The position numbers and the translations under genes are program-made. From positions 682,001-746,000 of the forward strand of contig JACKFL010000005.1 of the NCBI GenBank assembly GCA_020632495.1: a stretch of DNA of 64,000 bases, given 5' to 3'. How positions within the stretch are numbered: the stretch's first letter is position 1; every line of letters starts with the position of its first letter. Below are positions 26,452-35,816 of the stretch, piece after piece. The notes beneath the pieces are model-generated. The model saw nothing but the letters and a program-made list of their open reading frames with translations, made no database searches and was not told the origin of the DNA. Source of the DNA: Candidatus Omnitrophota bacterium. GTDB taxonomy: Bacteria; Omnitrophota; Gorgyraeia; Zapsychrales; Zapsychraceae.

Positions 26452-26566
26452 TACCTCACCAACAACTTAGCTTTACCCTATTAATGTCTATAGTTTTCTA
26501 AACTTTGGCTAATTTCAGGGGTGATCTGTCTTTTGTAGCAAATTCATACAGAATGAGGTGAGTATT

Positions 26567-26776
26567 ATGACTCGAATCAATAATGTAAAACCCGAAGAGC
26601 GTTTTACTAGAACACTATTTGGCATAACCATGATTGTCTGCACATTTATTAGTTGGGGCAAGTGGGTGACTTTTGTTCTAGGAGTTTTATTCTTGATATC
26701 AGCATGGCAAGGATATTGTGTGACCTGTGAGCTTTACAAAAAGCACACCAGGCTAAAGGAGAAAAATAATGCGTAA
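26567..26776 (+). CDS. Small membrane protein, DUF2892/YgaP-like
   Basis: ATG 26567 is preferred over GTG 26558 because GAGGTGAG lies at a good distance from it. The 69-residue product has RFTRTLFGITMIVCTFISWG and FVLGVLFLISAWQGYCVTC, the two short helices of the DUF2892 (YgaP membrane part) family. It ends with a Cys pair in GYCVTCELY. Its stop lies inside the next gene's start region (8-base overlap), so it belongs to the efflux operon. The function is unknown; the Cys pair could touch metal or thiols. Confidence 0.65.
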   Translation: MTRINNVKPEERFTRTLFGITMIVCTFISWGKWVTFVLGVLFLISAWQGYCVTCELYKKHTRLKEKNNA

Positions 26777-28142
26777 CAACCTAAGATACCTTCTGATTAT
26801 TTTGGTCTTAGTGCTGTTGAATGTTGATTATGTCCAGGCTGATTCGTCAGTGGGAAGAAGGGAAAAACAGATCGAAAGGCATGAGAATGAATTGGAAAAA
26901 TCAAATGATGAAATCGATGGGCTTATAACAGAAAATTCAAGATTAGGTGATTATATAAAGGTAGGATTGTCACGTAATCCAGATCTTAAAGCCGCTTTTT
27001 ATGAATGGAAATCCTCACTACGTAAAGTTCCGCAGGCTTTCTCGTTGCCAGATCCTCAGTTGTCCTATGCCGACTATATAGAATCGGTAGAAACACGTGT
27101 GGGACCCCAGAATCAATCGATATCCGTAAAACAGAAAATACCGCTTCCGGACAAATTGTGGATTAAGAAGAACAAAGCTTTTAGAGCGTCAGAAGCGGCC
27201 TATTATCGGTTTGAAAATAAGAGACTGCAGCTCATGTATGAAATATCCGATGCCTACTATGAATTTGCATATCTCTCTAAGGCCATATTGGTAAGTAAAG
27301 AAAATCTGAAACTCTTGGGTAATTTTGAAAGCGTGGCCCAAGCCAAGTATTCGTCTGGAATCGCACGTAATCAGGATTTATTAAAGGTGCAAGTAGAGTT
27401 AGGTAAATTGGAGAATGATTTATACAGTTTGGAAGATTTGAAAAGTGCATTGGTTGCAAGATTAAATGCGTTGCTAAATTTACCAAAGGGATATTCGCTG
27501 CCATGGCCGAATGAATTATTCGAGTATATGGATATGGAGGATGGCTATGCCGACATGCAGCAATTGATCGAGACGATGAACAAAAATAATCCGCAGCTAA
27601 AAGCATTTTCGGAAGTCGTCAAAAAAGAAAAAGAATCTCTCAAATTGGCCAAGCGCGCGTATTTTCCTGATTTAACCATCGGACTTACACATATTAACAC
27701 TGGCGATGCCTTAAATGCTTCAATGATCGATAGTGGCAAAGATGCACAAATGATTACGTTTTCTTTTAATGTCCCTATTTGGTTCAATCGTCTGAATGCC
27801 GGTGTCGATGAAGCCAAATCTTCGCTAGAGGCTGCGGAGAATAATCTGAGTAATTTTGAGAATCAATTGTACTCAAAACTTGTTTTTACGCACTACAAGG
27901 TTCGTGATGCCTTAAGGCAATCCCGTTTGTACGAAGAGGCTTTAATTCCTAAGGCTGTACAAACACTTAACTCAACCCAATCCGGTTATGAAGCTGGTAA
28001 TGTGGACTTTCTGTCATTAATTGACGCGCAGAGGATGTTGCTGGATTTTCAATTGGCGTACTACAGGTATCACGCCAATTATCACCAAAGGTTGATGGAA
28101 TTAAAAACATTGTTAGGCGAAGTTTATAACAGTTCGAATTAA
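26769..28142 (+). CDS. cusC: TolC-family outer membrane channel, CusC-like, module 2
   Basis: The 457-residue protein has a signal sequence (LLIILVLVLLNVDYVQA), then a short charged coiled coil (RREKQIERHENELEKSNDEI) ahead of the usual channel domain. The domain motifs include IKVGLSRNPDLKAAFYEW, the loop FSLPDPQLSYADY and YETRVGPQ-like segments seen in the channel proteins of copper pumps. It overlaps the previous gene by 8 bases and precedes the adaptor gene by 24 bases. A paralogue is at 37475, and both share the VGPQ loop. Assignment to copper rests on the neighbouring CusB and CusA. Confidence 0.85.
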   Translation: MRNNLRYLLIILVLVLLNVDYVQADSSVGRREKQIERHENELEKSNDEIDGLITENSRLGDYIKVGLSRNPDLKAAFYEWKSSLRKVPQAFSLPDPQLSYADYIESVETRVGPQNQSISVKQKIPLPDKLWIKKNKAFRASEAAYYRFENKRLQLMYEISDAYYEFAYLSKAILVSKENLKLLGNFESVAQAKYSSGIARNQDLLKVQVELGKLENDLYSLEDLKSALVARLNALLNLPKGYSLPWPNELFEYMDMEDGYADMQQLIETMNKNNPQLKAFSEVVKKEKESLKLAKRAYFPDLTIGLTHINTGDALNASMIDSGKDAQMITFSFNVPIWFNRLNAGVDEAKSSLEAAENNLSNFENQLYSKLVFTHYKVRDALRQSRLYEEALIPKAVQTLNSTQSGYEAGNVDFLSLIDAQRMLLDFQLAYYRYHANYHQRLMELKTLLGEVYNSSN

Positions 28143-28166
28143 TTGTTTCAACAAGGAGTCACAAAG

Positions 28167-30257
28167 ATGAATGTAGATTCAAATGATGATACAACTCATA
28201 AAGTAAAAAGGTTGTTGAAAGGGCCATGGCCTATATTGGGTGCAGGAATCATAATTGGTTTTATTGTATCCGTCATTATATTCGGAACTAGTCGCGATAA
28301 AGGGAATGCTACACATGATCACAAAGGATCACCTTCATCGCAAGAGAAGAAGATAAAGTATTGGACATGCTCTATGCACCCGCAAATTAAGCTTCCCAAG
28401 GAAGGTTTGTGTCCCATTTGTGCAATGGATTTAATTCCGGTTCATGCGGGCGCTGAAGGACAAGAAGAAGGAAGTGAAGTGTCACTAACACTGAATGAAG
28501 CGGGCCGTATGTTGGCCGAAATAGAGACATCTGAAGTTAAATACGAGTCAGTAGCGAATGAAGTGAGGTTGGTGGGGAAAGTTGAATATGATGAAACCAA
28601 ACTTTCCTATATAAGTGCATGGGTTCCTGGCCGGATTGATCGGCTATTTGTTGATTTTACCGGTACTAAAGTCAGAAAAGGCGATCACCTCATTAAGTTA
28701 TATAGTCCAGAGCTTATTTCGACACAGGAAGAATATTTACAGGCAATCCGAAACTGGGAGGAAACCAAGTCTAGTGAACTAAGTGTAATGCGTGGCACTG
28801 CTGAAAAAACATTAACAAGCTCCAAGGAAAAGCTGCGACTCTTTGGCATTACGGAAAGACAGATTGAGGATATTAAGAAGAAAGGTAAGCCCCAAGAGCA
28901 TTTAACTATTTACTCTTCGGTGGCTGGTACCGTAATTCAAAAGAATGGTTTTGAGGGGATGTATGTCAAAACCGGTGACAAGATATATACGATAGCAGAT
29001 TTGAGTAAAGTATGGTTGTATTTAGATGCATATGAGAGTGATCTCCAATGGCTTCATTATGGCCAGCACGTTGTGGTAGAAGCTGAAGGTTATCCGGGAA
29101 TGGTATTTCATGGGAAAGTAGCTTTTATTGATCCCTTTGTTGACACCAAAACAAGAACCATCAAATTGCGGGTTAATGTTGACAATGAAGATGACAGGTT
29201 AAAACCAGGGATGTTTGTGCGTGCCACGATCAAGGCAACATTGGGGGAAGGTGGGAAAATATATGAAGAGGATCTTGCCGCAAAATGGATATGCCCAATG
29301 CATCCCGATATAGTTAAGGACCATCAAGAACCTTGTGATATATGCGAAATGGATTTAATTCCAACTAAAGAATTTGGATTTGCCGAAAAACCAACCATGG
29401 ATCAAAAAGTTCTTACTATTCCTAAATCTGCCCCACTCATTACAGGAAAACGGGCTGTTGTATATGTGGAGAACATAAATGATGAAACCGGAGTGCATAG
29501 ATACGAAGGGCGGGAAGTTGTCCTAGGGCCGCAGGCGGGAGAGCATTACATAATACTTTCCGGGTTAAAAGCAGGAGAACGTGTAGTGACCAAGGGGAAT
29601 TTTAAGATTGACAGTGCATTACAAATTCATGCAAAGCCCAGCATGATGAATCCGGCCGGATTTTATAGTGAGAAAGATAATATTGTCTCGCAAACAGTTG
29701 GTTCCGCTGGTGAGAACGCAGGAGCTATTGCCGAGGCTCTTCCATACTATCTTGATGCTTTTAAGGCGCTTGCCCATGATGATGCGCATACGGCTGCCAG
29801 TGCTTTGGAAGGCTTAAGAGACAAAGTTGAGGAAATTATTAAGAAAAATAAACTAGAGGCCGTATCTCAAGGATTTGCCGCTGATCTTAAAGAATTAGGC
29901 GAGCAGTTAACGTCTATAGATCATGATATTAAGTCCCTTCGTGTAGTACTAAGAAATACTTCATTAGTTCTTAAGGACATTCTTGAGAAATATGATTACA
30001 AAGAGGACCTCAAAATATATTTGGCGTTTTGTCCAATGGCATTCAGTGGTGACGGAGGCCATTGGATTCAGGATGAAAAAGAGATAGCCAATCCTTACTA
30101 TGGTGAACGTATGCTACGTTGCGGGGAGATACAAGCGGAATATGGCATGGAAAGTTTTTCGGAACAGCCGACGGGAAAAATACATGACGATAAGGGGAGC
30201 AAAGGCAGCCATAAAGGTAGTGGTACAAACCACAAGGGGAGTCACCATAATCATTAA
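28167..30257 (+). CDS. cusB: CusB-type adaptor with two Cys-containing metal-binding domains and a DUF3347 C-terminus
   Basis: ATG 28167 is chosen (AAGGAG at 28153-28158). A membrane anchor spans residues 20-42. The first heavy-metal-binding domain (CSMHP ... CPICAMDLIP) is at about 65-92, and the adaptor core follows (VRKGDHLIKLYSPELISTQ). A second such domain (CPMHPDI ... CDICEMDLIP) lies unusually inside the protein at about 371-400. The C-terminal part (about 525-680) is DUF3347-like with FCPMAF, NPYYG and CGEIQ, and the tail is His-rich. At 696 residues it is far longer than E. coli CusB (about 400). It should pass Cu(I)/Ag(I) to the RND pump that starts 39 bases later. Confidence 0.9.
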   Translation: MNVDSNDDTTHKVKRLLKGPWPILGAGIIIGFIVSVIIFGTSRDKGNATHDHKGSPSSQEKKIKYWTCSMHPQIKLPKEGLCPICAMDLIPVHAGAEGQEEGSEVSLTLNEAGRMLAEIETSEVKYESVANEVRLVGKVEYDETKLSYISAWVPGRIDRLFVDFTGTKVRKGDHLIKLYSPELISTQEEYLQAIRNWEETKSSELSVMRGTAEKTLTSSKEKLRLFGITERQIEDIKKKGKPQEHLTIYSSVAGTVIQKNGFEGMYVKTGDKIYTIADLSKVWLYLDAYESDLQWLHYGQHVVVEAEGYPGMVFHGKVAFIDPFVDTKTRTIKLRVNVDNEDDRLKPGMFVRATIKATLGEGGKIYEEDLAAKWICPMHPDIVKDHQEPCDICEMDLIPTKEFGFAEKPTMDQKVLTIPKSAPLITGKRAVVYVENINDETGVHRYEGREVVLGPQAGEHYIILSGLKAGERVVTKGNFKIDSALQIHAKPSMMNPAGFYSEKDNIVSQTVGSAGENAGAIAEALPYYLDAFKALAHDDAHTAASALEGLRDKVEEIIKKNKLEAVSQGFAADLKELGEQLTSIDHDIKSLRVVLRNTSLVLKDILEKYDYKEDLKIYLAFCPMAFSGDGGHWIQDEKEIANPYYGERMLRCGEIQAEYGMESFSEQPTGKIHDDKGSKGSHKGSGTNHKGSHHNH

Positions 30258-30295
30258 TATCTTGAAATCAATATTCCATACACTGGAGAACATAA

Positions 30296-33200
30296 ATGCT
30301 CAATACGTTAATTAAATTCTTTCTCGAAAATAAACTGGTTACAGCACTATTCATTATTTTAATCCTACTTTGGGGATTTGCTGTAATGCCATTCGATATG
30401 AAAGATAGTTTGATACCGCGGGATCCTGTTCCTGTTGATGCAATACCTGACATTGGGGAGAATCAGCAAATTGTGTTTACCGAATGGATGGGCAGATCAC
30501 CGCAGGATGTTGAAGATCAGATAACCTACCCTCTAGCAGTATCGCTTCAAGGTATTCCAGGTGTTAAGAGTATTCGGAGCTATTCTGCATTTGGATTTTC
30601 CACAATTTATATAATTTTTGATGAAAAAGTGGAATTTTATTGGTCACGCTCCCGAGTTTTGGAGCGACTTAGCGTAGCGCAAAAGGATCTTCCTGAGGGT
30701 ATTACACCGGCATTAGGGCCAGATGCCACAGCGTTAGGACAAATTTTCTGGTACACACTGGAAGGTAAGGGATTCAATTTGGAAGAACTGCGATCTATTC
30801 AAGACTGGTATGTTAAGTATGCACTTCAGTCAACAGAAGGTGTAAGTGAGGTTGCATCTGTCGGAGGATATGTTAAAGAGTATCAAATTGATATCGATCC
30901 GGATGCTATGCGTGCTTATGATGTCACGTTAATGAACATAATGAATGCAGTGAAAAGAGCAAATATTGATGTTGGCGCAAAGACCGTAGAATTTAACAGT
31001 GTTGAGTATGTTGTTCGTGGAATTGGATTTATTAAGACATTACAAGATGTAGAGAATGTTGTTGTTAAAGTAAACGATAATGTACCTATATATTTGAAAA
31101 ATGTTGCGAAAGTGAATTTGGGACCGGCCCTTAGGCGAGGAGCGCTTAACAAATCGGGAGCGGAAGTTGTTGGTGGTGTGGCGGTTGTTCGCTATGGCGA
31201 GAATCCGATGGCCGTTATTAAGAATCTGAAAGAAAAAATAAAACAAATTGAGCCAGGTTTGCCATCGAAAGTTCTTCCTGACGGAACAACTTCAAAGGTA
31301 AAAATAGTGCCATTTTATGACAGAACCCAACTTATAAATGAAACATTGGGAACGTTAAGTGAAGCGTTAACACAGCAAATACTTATTACGATTATTGTCA
31401 TTTTATTATTTTTAATGCATTTTCGTAGCTCCCTGATTGTATCCCTTACATTACCGTTAGCCGTATTGATGTCATTTATTCTAATGAAGTTGTTTAAAGT
31501 AGATGCAAACATTATGTCCTTGGCGGGAATTGCCATAGCAATAGGAACAATAGTCGATATGGGTATTATCATGTGTGAGAACATATTAAAGCGGCTACGA
31601 GAATCTAGCGAATCTGAGAATCCATCACGAGTGGTTTTCAAAGCTTCATCAGAAGTGGGGGGTGCAATCCTAACGGCGATATCTACCACCGTCATATCTT
31701 TTATGGCTGTTTTTACTATGACAGGGCCTGAAGGTAAATTGTTTAAACCATTAGCTTTCACAAAAACATTTGCTCTTTTAGCATCTGTTATTATTGCATT
31801 ATTTGTTATTCCTGCCCTGTCACAGTTGTTATTTGTAAAAAGGAAAAAGAAGAAGTTGTACAAGGAAAATTATACGCGAAAAATCGTTATATATGGACTA
31901 TTAACAGTATTGGCATGGAAGATTAGCGCCCTCGTTAGTGGGATAGTATTGATGTTTGGTTTGTATTTCGTCTTGGAAAATAGAATACCTACGGCGGTTA
32001 AGAGTTACGTTTCCAAGTACGCGACTTGGATAGCGATTGGTGTTGTGATGGTCGTGTTAACAAAGGAATGGATGCCATTAGGGATGGGGAAGGGATTTAT
32101 ATTGAATATATCATTTGTGGCATTACTTGTTTTTGGTTTGATTCTTATGTTTTTTAGATTTTTACATTATTACCCCAAAATACTCATGTATTTCCTGGAG
32201 CACAAACGTGTTTTTTTCAGTATTCCAACCGTTTTATTTATTTTTGGTATGACAATATGGCTGGGATTTTTAACCGTCATTTCTCCTGTTACAACTAGTT
32301 TAGGAAAGTTGGGTTTGGATCGGGAGAAAATAGAATCTTTCGGTCCTATTAAGTCGATTTCCCATACGTTTCCAGGTATTGGCAAGGAGTTTATGCCGTC
32401 ATTGGATGAAGGATCGTACTTGTATATGCCTACCACCATGCCTCATGCATCTATTGGAGAAGCGCTTGACGTTTTAACAAAACAGGATATTCGTATTAGT
32501 CAAATTCCGGAAGTTTCCTCTGTAGTCGGTAAAATTGGACGCGTGGATTCGCCCTTGGATCCGGCCCCTATATCCATGATAGAAACCGTCATAAATTATG
32601 TGCCTGAATTTGGAGAAAAGGACCCTGAAACTGGTAAACGAGAAAGGTTGTGGAGGGATCACATTAAGTCCCCGGATGACATTTGGGATGAAATAGTCAA
32701 GGCAGCGGATATTCCCGGAACAACAGCGGCGCCAAAGCTGCAACCCATTGCAGCCAGAATTGTTATGTTGCAGTCCGGTATGCGGGCCCCCATGGGTGTC
32801 AAAGTTTTGGGACAAAATCTGGCGGAATTGGAAGAAGTAGGTTTTCAGATAGAGAGGTTCTTAAAGGAAGTGCCAGGTGTTGAACCGAGTGCCGTAATTG
32901 CGGACCGCATTGTCGGAAAGCCATATCTGGAATTCTTCATCGACCGGGAAAAGATTGCCAGATACGGTGTTAACATCCTGGACGTGCAAAATGTCATTGA
33001 AATGGCTATCGGTGGAATGAAGATTACGACTACCGTAGAGGGGCGGGAGCGTTATCCTGTACGCATTAGGTATTTAAGGGAACTAAGGGATTCTATAGAA
33101 GAATTACAGGAGGTTCTTATTCAATCCAAAGACGGAGCCCAGATTCCATTGTCCCAAGTGGCAACGTTAAAATTTACAAGGGGGCCTCAAGTCATAAAAA

Positions 33201-33976
33201 GTGAAGATACATTTTTAGTCGGCTATGTGTTATTCGATAAAGTGCCAGGTATGGCTGAGGTAGATGTCGTCAACGCTGCTCAAAAATTTCTGAAGGAAAA
33301 AATCGAGTCCGGAGAATTTGTACTACCTGCCGGAACCAGTTATAAGTTTGCAGGGAGCTATGAAAATCAGGTCAGAAGTGAGAAGACATTATCCGTGGTC
33401 TTACCGCTAAGTTTATTTATGATATTTTTAATCTTGTATTTTCAGTTTAAGAGAGTGTCGACCACGTTTCTTGTCTTTAGCGGCATTATTGTCGCATTCT
33501 GCGGAGGTTTCATATTGATCTGGCTTTATGCGCAAGGTTGGTTTTTTAGATTACCATTATTTGGGGACTACTTTAGAGAGTTATTTAATATGCAGTCCTA
33601 TAATTTGTCAGTAGCTGTATGGGTGGGGTTTTTAGCCCTTTTTGGAATCGCTAGTGATGATGGAGTTGTCATGGGGACGTATTTGGATCAGAGTTTTCGC
33701 GACCATAAGCCAACGACCATAAAAGGCATTAGAGAGGCGACACTCCTTGCAGGAGAACGCCGTGTAAGACCGTGTTTAATGACTACCTCCACCACAATAT
33801 TGGCGTTGCTGCCAATTTTGACATCCGCGGGGAGGGGTGCTGATGTCATGATACCGATGGCTTTGCCGTCTGTTGGTGGAATGACGGTTGCTTTAATAAC
33901 TTTATTTATTGTACCCGTTGGATATGCGTGGATAAAAGAGCGGGAATTGTTAAATAAGCAAAAGGAAGAGGGATAA
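30296..33976 (+). CDS. cusA: CusA-type Cu/Ag RND transporter with an extra membrane insertion
   Basis: The 1226-residue protein is about 190 residues longer than usual CusA. The extra part lies after the first membrane bundle (about residues 525-690) and holds several hydrophobic helices, for example IVIYGLLTVLAWKISALVSG and FILNISFVALLVFGLILMFF. The proton-relay helix is AGIAIAIGTIVDMGIIMCEN. The three methionines that bind Cu(I) in E. coli CusA have counterparts here in YLYMPTTMP, PISMIETV and VMLQSGMRAPMG. It is therefore a Cu(I)/Ag(I) exporter, and the purpose of the insertion is unknown. A short gap of 27 bases separates it from the first YHS protein. Confidence 0.9.
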   Translation: MLNTLIKFFLENKLVTALFIILILLWGFAVMPFDMKDSLIPRDPVPVDAIPDIGENQQIVFTEWMGRSPQDVEDQITYPLAVSLQGIPGVKSIRSYSAFGFSTIYIIFDEKVEFYWSRSRVLERLSVAQKDLPEGITPALGPDATALGQIFWYTLEGKGFNLEELRSIQDWYVKYALQSTEGVSEVASVGGYVKEYQIDIDPDAMRAYDVTLMNIMNAVKRANIDVGAKTVEFNSVEYVVRGIGFIKTLQDVENVVVKVNDNVPIYLKNVAKVNLGPALRRGALNKSGAEVVGGVAVVRYGENPMAVIKNLKEKIKQIEPGLPSKVLPDGTTSKVKIVPFYDRTQLINETLGTLSEALTQQILITIIVILLFLMHFRSSLIVSLTLPLAVLMSFILMKLFKVDANIMSLAGIAIAIGTIVDMGIIMCENILKRLRESSESENPSRVVFKASSEVGGAILTAISTTVISFMAVFTMTGPEGKLFKPLAFTKTFALLASVIIALFVIPALSQLLFVKRKKKKLYKENYTRKIVIYGLLTVLAWKISALVSGIVLMFGLYFVLENRIPTAVKSYVSKYATWIAIGVVMVVLTKEWMPLGMGKGFILNISFVALLVFGLILMFFRFLHYYPKILMYFLEHKRVFFSIPTVLFIFGMTIWLGFLTVISPVTTSLGKLGLDREKIESFGPIKSISHTFPGIGKEFMPSLDEGSYLYMPTTMPHASIGEALDVLTKQDIRISQIPEVSSVVGKIGRVDSPLDPAPISMIETVINYVPEFGEKDPETGKRERLWRDHIKSPDDIWDEIVKAADIPGTTAAPKLQPIAARIVMLQSGMRAPMGVKVLGQNLAELEEVGFQIERFLKEVPGVEPSAVIADRIVGKPYLEFFIDREKIARYGVNILDVQNVIEMAIGGMKITTTVEGRERYPVRIRYLRELRDSIEELQEVLIQSKDGAQIPLSQVATLKFTRGPQVIKSEDTFLVGYVLFDKVPGMAEVDVVNAAQKFLKEKIESGEFVLPAGTSYKFAGSYENQVRSEKTLSVVLPLSLFMIFLILYFQFKRVSTTFLVFSGIIVAFCGGFILIWLYAQGWFFRLPLFGDYFRELFNMQSYNLSVAVWVGFLALFGIASDDGVVMGTYLDQSFRDHKPTTIKGIREATLLAGERRVRPCLMTTSTTILALLPILTSAGRGADVMIPMALPSVGGMTVALITLFIVPVGYAWIKERELLNKQKEEG

Positions 33977-34003
33977 AGAGTATTTTAAAAAAGGAGTCTA
34001 CGT

Positions 34004-34345
34004 ATGAAGAACATACTGATTTTAACGCTAATGTCTTTTGGGATAGCTGGATTAATAGCGACCTCAGCTATGGCATGTAACTGTGGTAAGAAAAATAAGA
34101 ATGTCACCGCCATGTCCTGTCAATGCAAAACCGATAGTTGTGGTATGACAACAAGTGCGGTTATAGATGAAGCGGAAAATAGTAAGAAGGAGATATGCCC
34201 AGTTAGCGGTAAGCCAATAGGGTCAATGGGAAAGGGGGTGGAACATATCTATGCGGGTAAAACGTATAAGCTTTGTTGCGAAGGGTGTTTAAGGCCGTTT
34301 AAAGATAATCCTGAAAAGTATCTTAAGAAATCCGAAACTAAGTAA
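34004..34345 (+). CDS. Secreted YHS/TRASH-type metal-binding protein 1
   Basis: The 113-residue product has a signal sequence (LMSFGIAGLIATSAMA). A short Cys-rich region follows (CNCGKKNK, SCQCKTDSCG), then a YHS-like domain: ICPVSGKPIGSMGKG, YAGKTYKLCCEGC, FKDNPEKYL. The Cys residues in CPVSG and CCEGC are candidate metal ligands. It is the first of three secreted proteins of this form in a row (34004, 34370, 34782). They probably bind copper in the periplasm and either buffer it or hand it to the pump. This one has Cys, not His, in its extra region. Confidence 0.8.
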   Translation: MKNILILTLMSFGIAGLIATSAMACNCGKKNKNVTAMSCQCKTDSCGMTTSAVIDEAENSKKEICPVSGKPIGSMGKGVEHIYAGKTYKLCCEGCLRPFKDNPEKYLKKSETK

Positions 34346-34369
34346 AACCTAAACTAAAAGGAGATCAAG

Positions 34370-34756
34370 ATGAAATTAAAACTAACTATTATTGCTGTAG
34401 TGCTTCTAGCATTTTCAAATGGTCATGTATTTGCATCGGGTAACCATGGACATGGAGCGCATGCACAGGATGAAATTGAAGAATTTATGGCTGATACAGC
34501 CATTAATGTTGGGAATAAGATTTGTCCTGTGAGCGAAGAGAAAATTGGGTCAATGGGAAAGGCGTACCACGTAGAACATGAGGGAAAAGTTTATAACCTT
34601 TGCTGCAAGATGTGCGCTAAAAGCTTTAAGGAAAATCCAGAGAAATATATCGAGAAAATAAATAAAGAGCTTGAGGAAGCCGGTCATAAGAAAGATGAGC
34701 ATGGAAGCCATAAAGGAAGAAAAAGTGGACATGATCACGATGGGCATGATCATTAA
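34370..34756 (+). CDS. Secreted YHS/TRASH-type metal-binding protein 2 with a His-rich tail
   Basis: The 128-residue product begins with a signal peptide (IIAVVLLAFSNGHVFA), then HGHGAH. The YHS-like domain contains KICPVSEEKIGSMG, VYNLCCKMCAKSF and KENPEKYIEK. The tail is rich in His, Asp and Lys (GHKKDEHGSHK, GHDHDGHDH). A ribosome site AAGGAGA is at 34358-34364. It is close in sequence to the neighbours at 34004 and 34782, so the three arose by tandem duplication. It is a likely periplasmic metal buffer with separate Cys and His sites. Confidence 0.8.
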   Translation: MKLKLTIIAVVLLAFSNGHVFASGNHGHGAHAQDEIEEFMADTAINVGNKICPVSEEKIGSMGKAYHVEHEGKVYNLCCKMCAKSFKENPEKYIEKINKELEEAGHKKDEHGSHKGRKSGHDHDGHDH

Positions 34757-34781
34757 TAAATATAACAGGAGGCGAGCGGAC

Positions 34782-35261
34782 ATGAAGAAGTATTGGTTGG
34801 TAATTGGTTTGAGTTGTGCTTTGTTTCCCCAATATGCTTGGGCGGGACCACACGAGAGTCATGGGCACAAAAAAGGTTCAATGATGAAAGACAAAAATGC
34901 TCATAAAGAAGCAACGCATACGGATGCTAACAGGCGCAGTAAGGCCCCGCCGGATGGAATAAAAGTTGGTAATCGCATATGTCCGGTCAGTAATGAGTGG
35001 ATACCGGAAGGTGAGGAGATTGAATATGAGTACAAAGGAAGGATTTATAGTCTTTGTTGCAAGATGTGTGCGAAGGACTTTAAGAAAAATCCTGAAAAGT
35101 ACTCAGAAATTGCCGAAAAACTAATGCTTAAAGAACACGGCACTACGCATGAAAAGAAGATGTCGCCAAGACATGCTCATGATGCTGATGAGTATGGTCA
35201 TGGAGACCACCAACATGGCGAACATGATCATGAGTGCGAAGGGGCTGGATGTGTTGAATAA
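34782..35261 (+). CDS. Secreted YHS/TRASH-type metal-binding protein 3 with His-rich ends
   Basis: ATG 34782 is chosen because AGGAGG lies at 34768-34773 and a clean signal peptide follows (YWLVIGLSCALFPQYAWA). The mature part starts GPHESHGHKKG, a form also found at the mature start of the unrelated protein at 43751. The YHS-like domain reads RICPVSNEWIPEGE and YSLCCKMCAKDF, with KKNPEKYSE. The C-terminal 45 residues contain many His and end ECEGAGCVE. It has 159 residues and is the longest of the three tandem copies. Confidence 0.8.
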   Translation: MKKYWLVIGLSCALFPQYAWAGPHESHGHKKGSMMKDKNAHKEATHTDANRRSKAPPDGIKVGNRICPVSNEWIPEGEEIEYEYKGRIYSLCCKMCAKDFKKNPEKYSEIAEKLMLKEHGTTHEKKMSPRHAHDADEYGHGDHQHGEHDHECEGAGCVE

Positions 35262-35273
35262 AGGGAGGTAGAT

Positions 35274-35426
35274 ATGAAGAAATCAATATTAATAGCAATT
35301 GGAATGGCTATTGGGCTATTTGCATTTGGTTATATACTCTCAACGGCCGGTCACGATCATTCCAATCATCATGGAGAAGCTGGTCATCATGATACACATG
35401 AAGATGGCGCAGACCATCATCATTAA
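35274..35426 (+). CDS. 50-residue membrane-anchored His-rich peptide
   Basis: This gene is too short for many gene finders. ATG 35274 follows GGGAGG (35264-35269) and the stop is at 35424-35426. The product has one membrane helix (ILIAIGMAIGLFAFGYILST), then a short periplasmic segment with 11 His in 25 residues, ending DHHH. It lies in the row of YHS proteins with normal operon spacing. It probably tethers divalent metal or copper at the outer face of the inner membrane, near the pump. The role is inferred from composition only. Confidence 0.65.
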   Translation: MKKSILIAIGMAIGLFAFGYILSTAGHDHSNHHGEAGHHDTHEDGADHHH

Positions 35427-35456
35427 GAATCAACTATTGAGGTAAGGAGATGCATC

Positions 35457-35816
35457 ATGTCAGATAAAACTATAAAGAAAATTGATATAGAAATTACAAG
35501 GACCGATCCAGTTTGTGGGATGGATGTGTCTTTGGAGAAAGCTCTCTCAAAACATTTGTTTCATATATATGGTCATAAGGAGTATATATTTTGTTCGCCA
35601 GAGTGCCTCAGAGACTTTAAAGAAGATCCCCATAAATATATTTCCGAAGAGATTTATGGGGAGATGGCAGGGATGTGCGAGTACTGCGGCAAGGAAATGC
35701 GCACGGGGGAGGATATCGCTACGGCCATGATAGAGGGAGAAATGCATAAATTTTGTTGTCCCATATGCGCTTCTTCATATGTAAAAGATTGTTTACCTGG
35801 AGATAAAAATGATTGA
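35457..35816 (+). CDS. Cytoplasmic YHS-TRASH di-domain protein
   Basis: The 119-residue product has no signal peptide. Residues about 15-62 form a YHS domain (TDPVCGMDVS, YIFCSPECLRDF, EDPHKYI). Residues about 72-112 form a TRASH-like zinc-ribbon domain (MCEYCGKEM, MHKFCCPICASSYV). The Cys sets are complete. The same two domains in the same order, with very similar motifs (FCCPTCAS), make up the first 100 residues of the PilT fusion at 45419. It would bind copper or zinc in the cytoplasm and could be a chaperone or a sensor. Its end overlaps the next gene by 8 bases. Confidence 0.8.
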   Translation: MSDKTIKKIDIEITRTDPVCGMDVSLEKALSKHLFHIYGHKEYIFCSPECLRDFKEDPHKYISEEIYGEMAGMCEYCGKEMRTGEDIATAMIEGEMHKFCCPICASSYVKDCLPGDKND

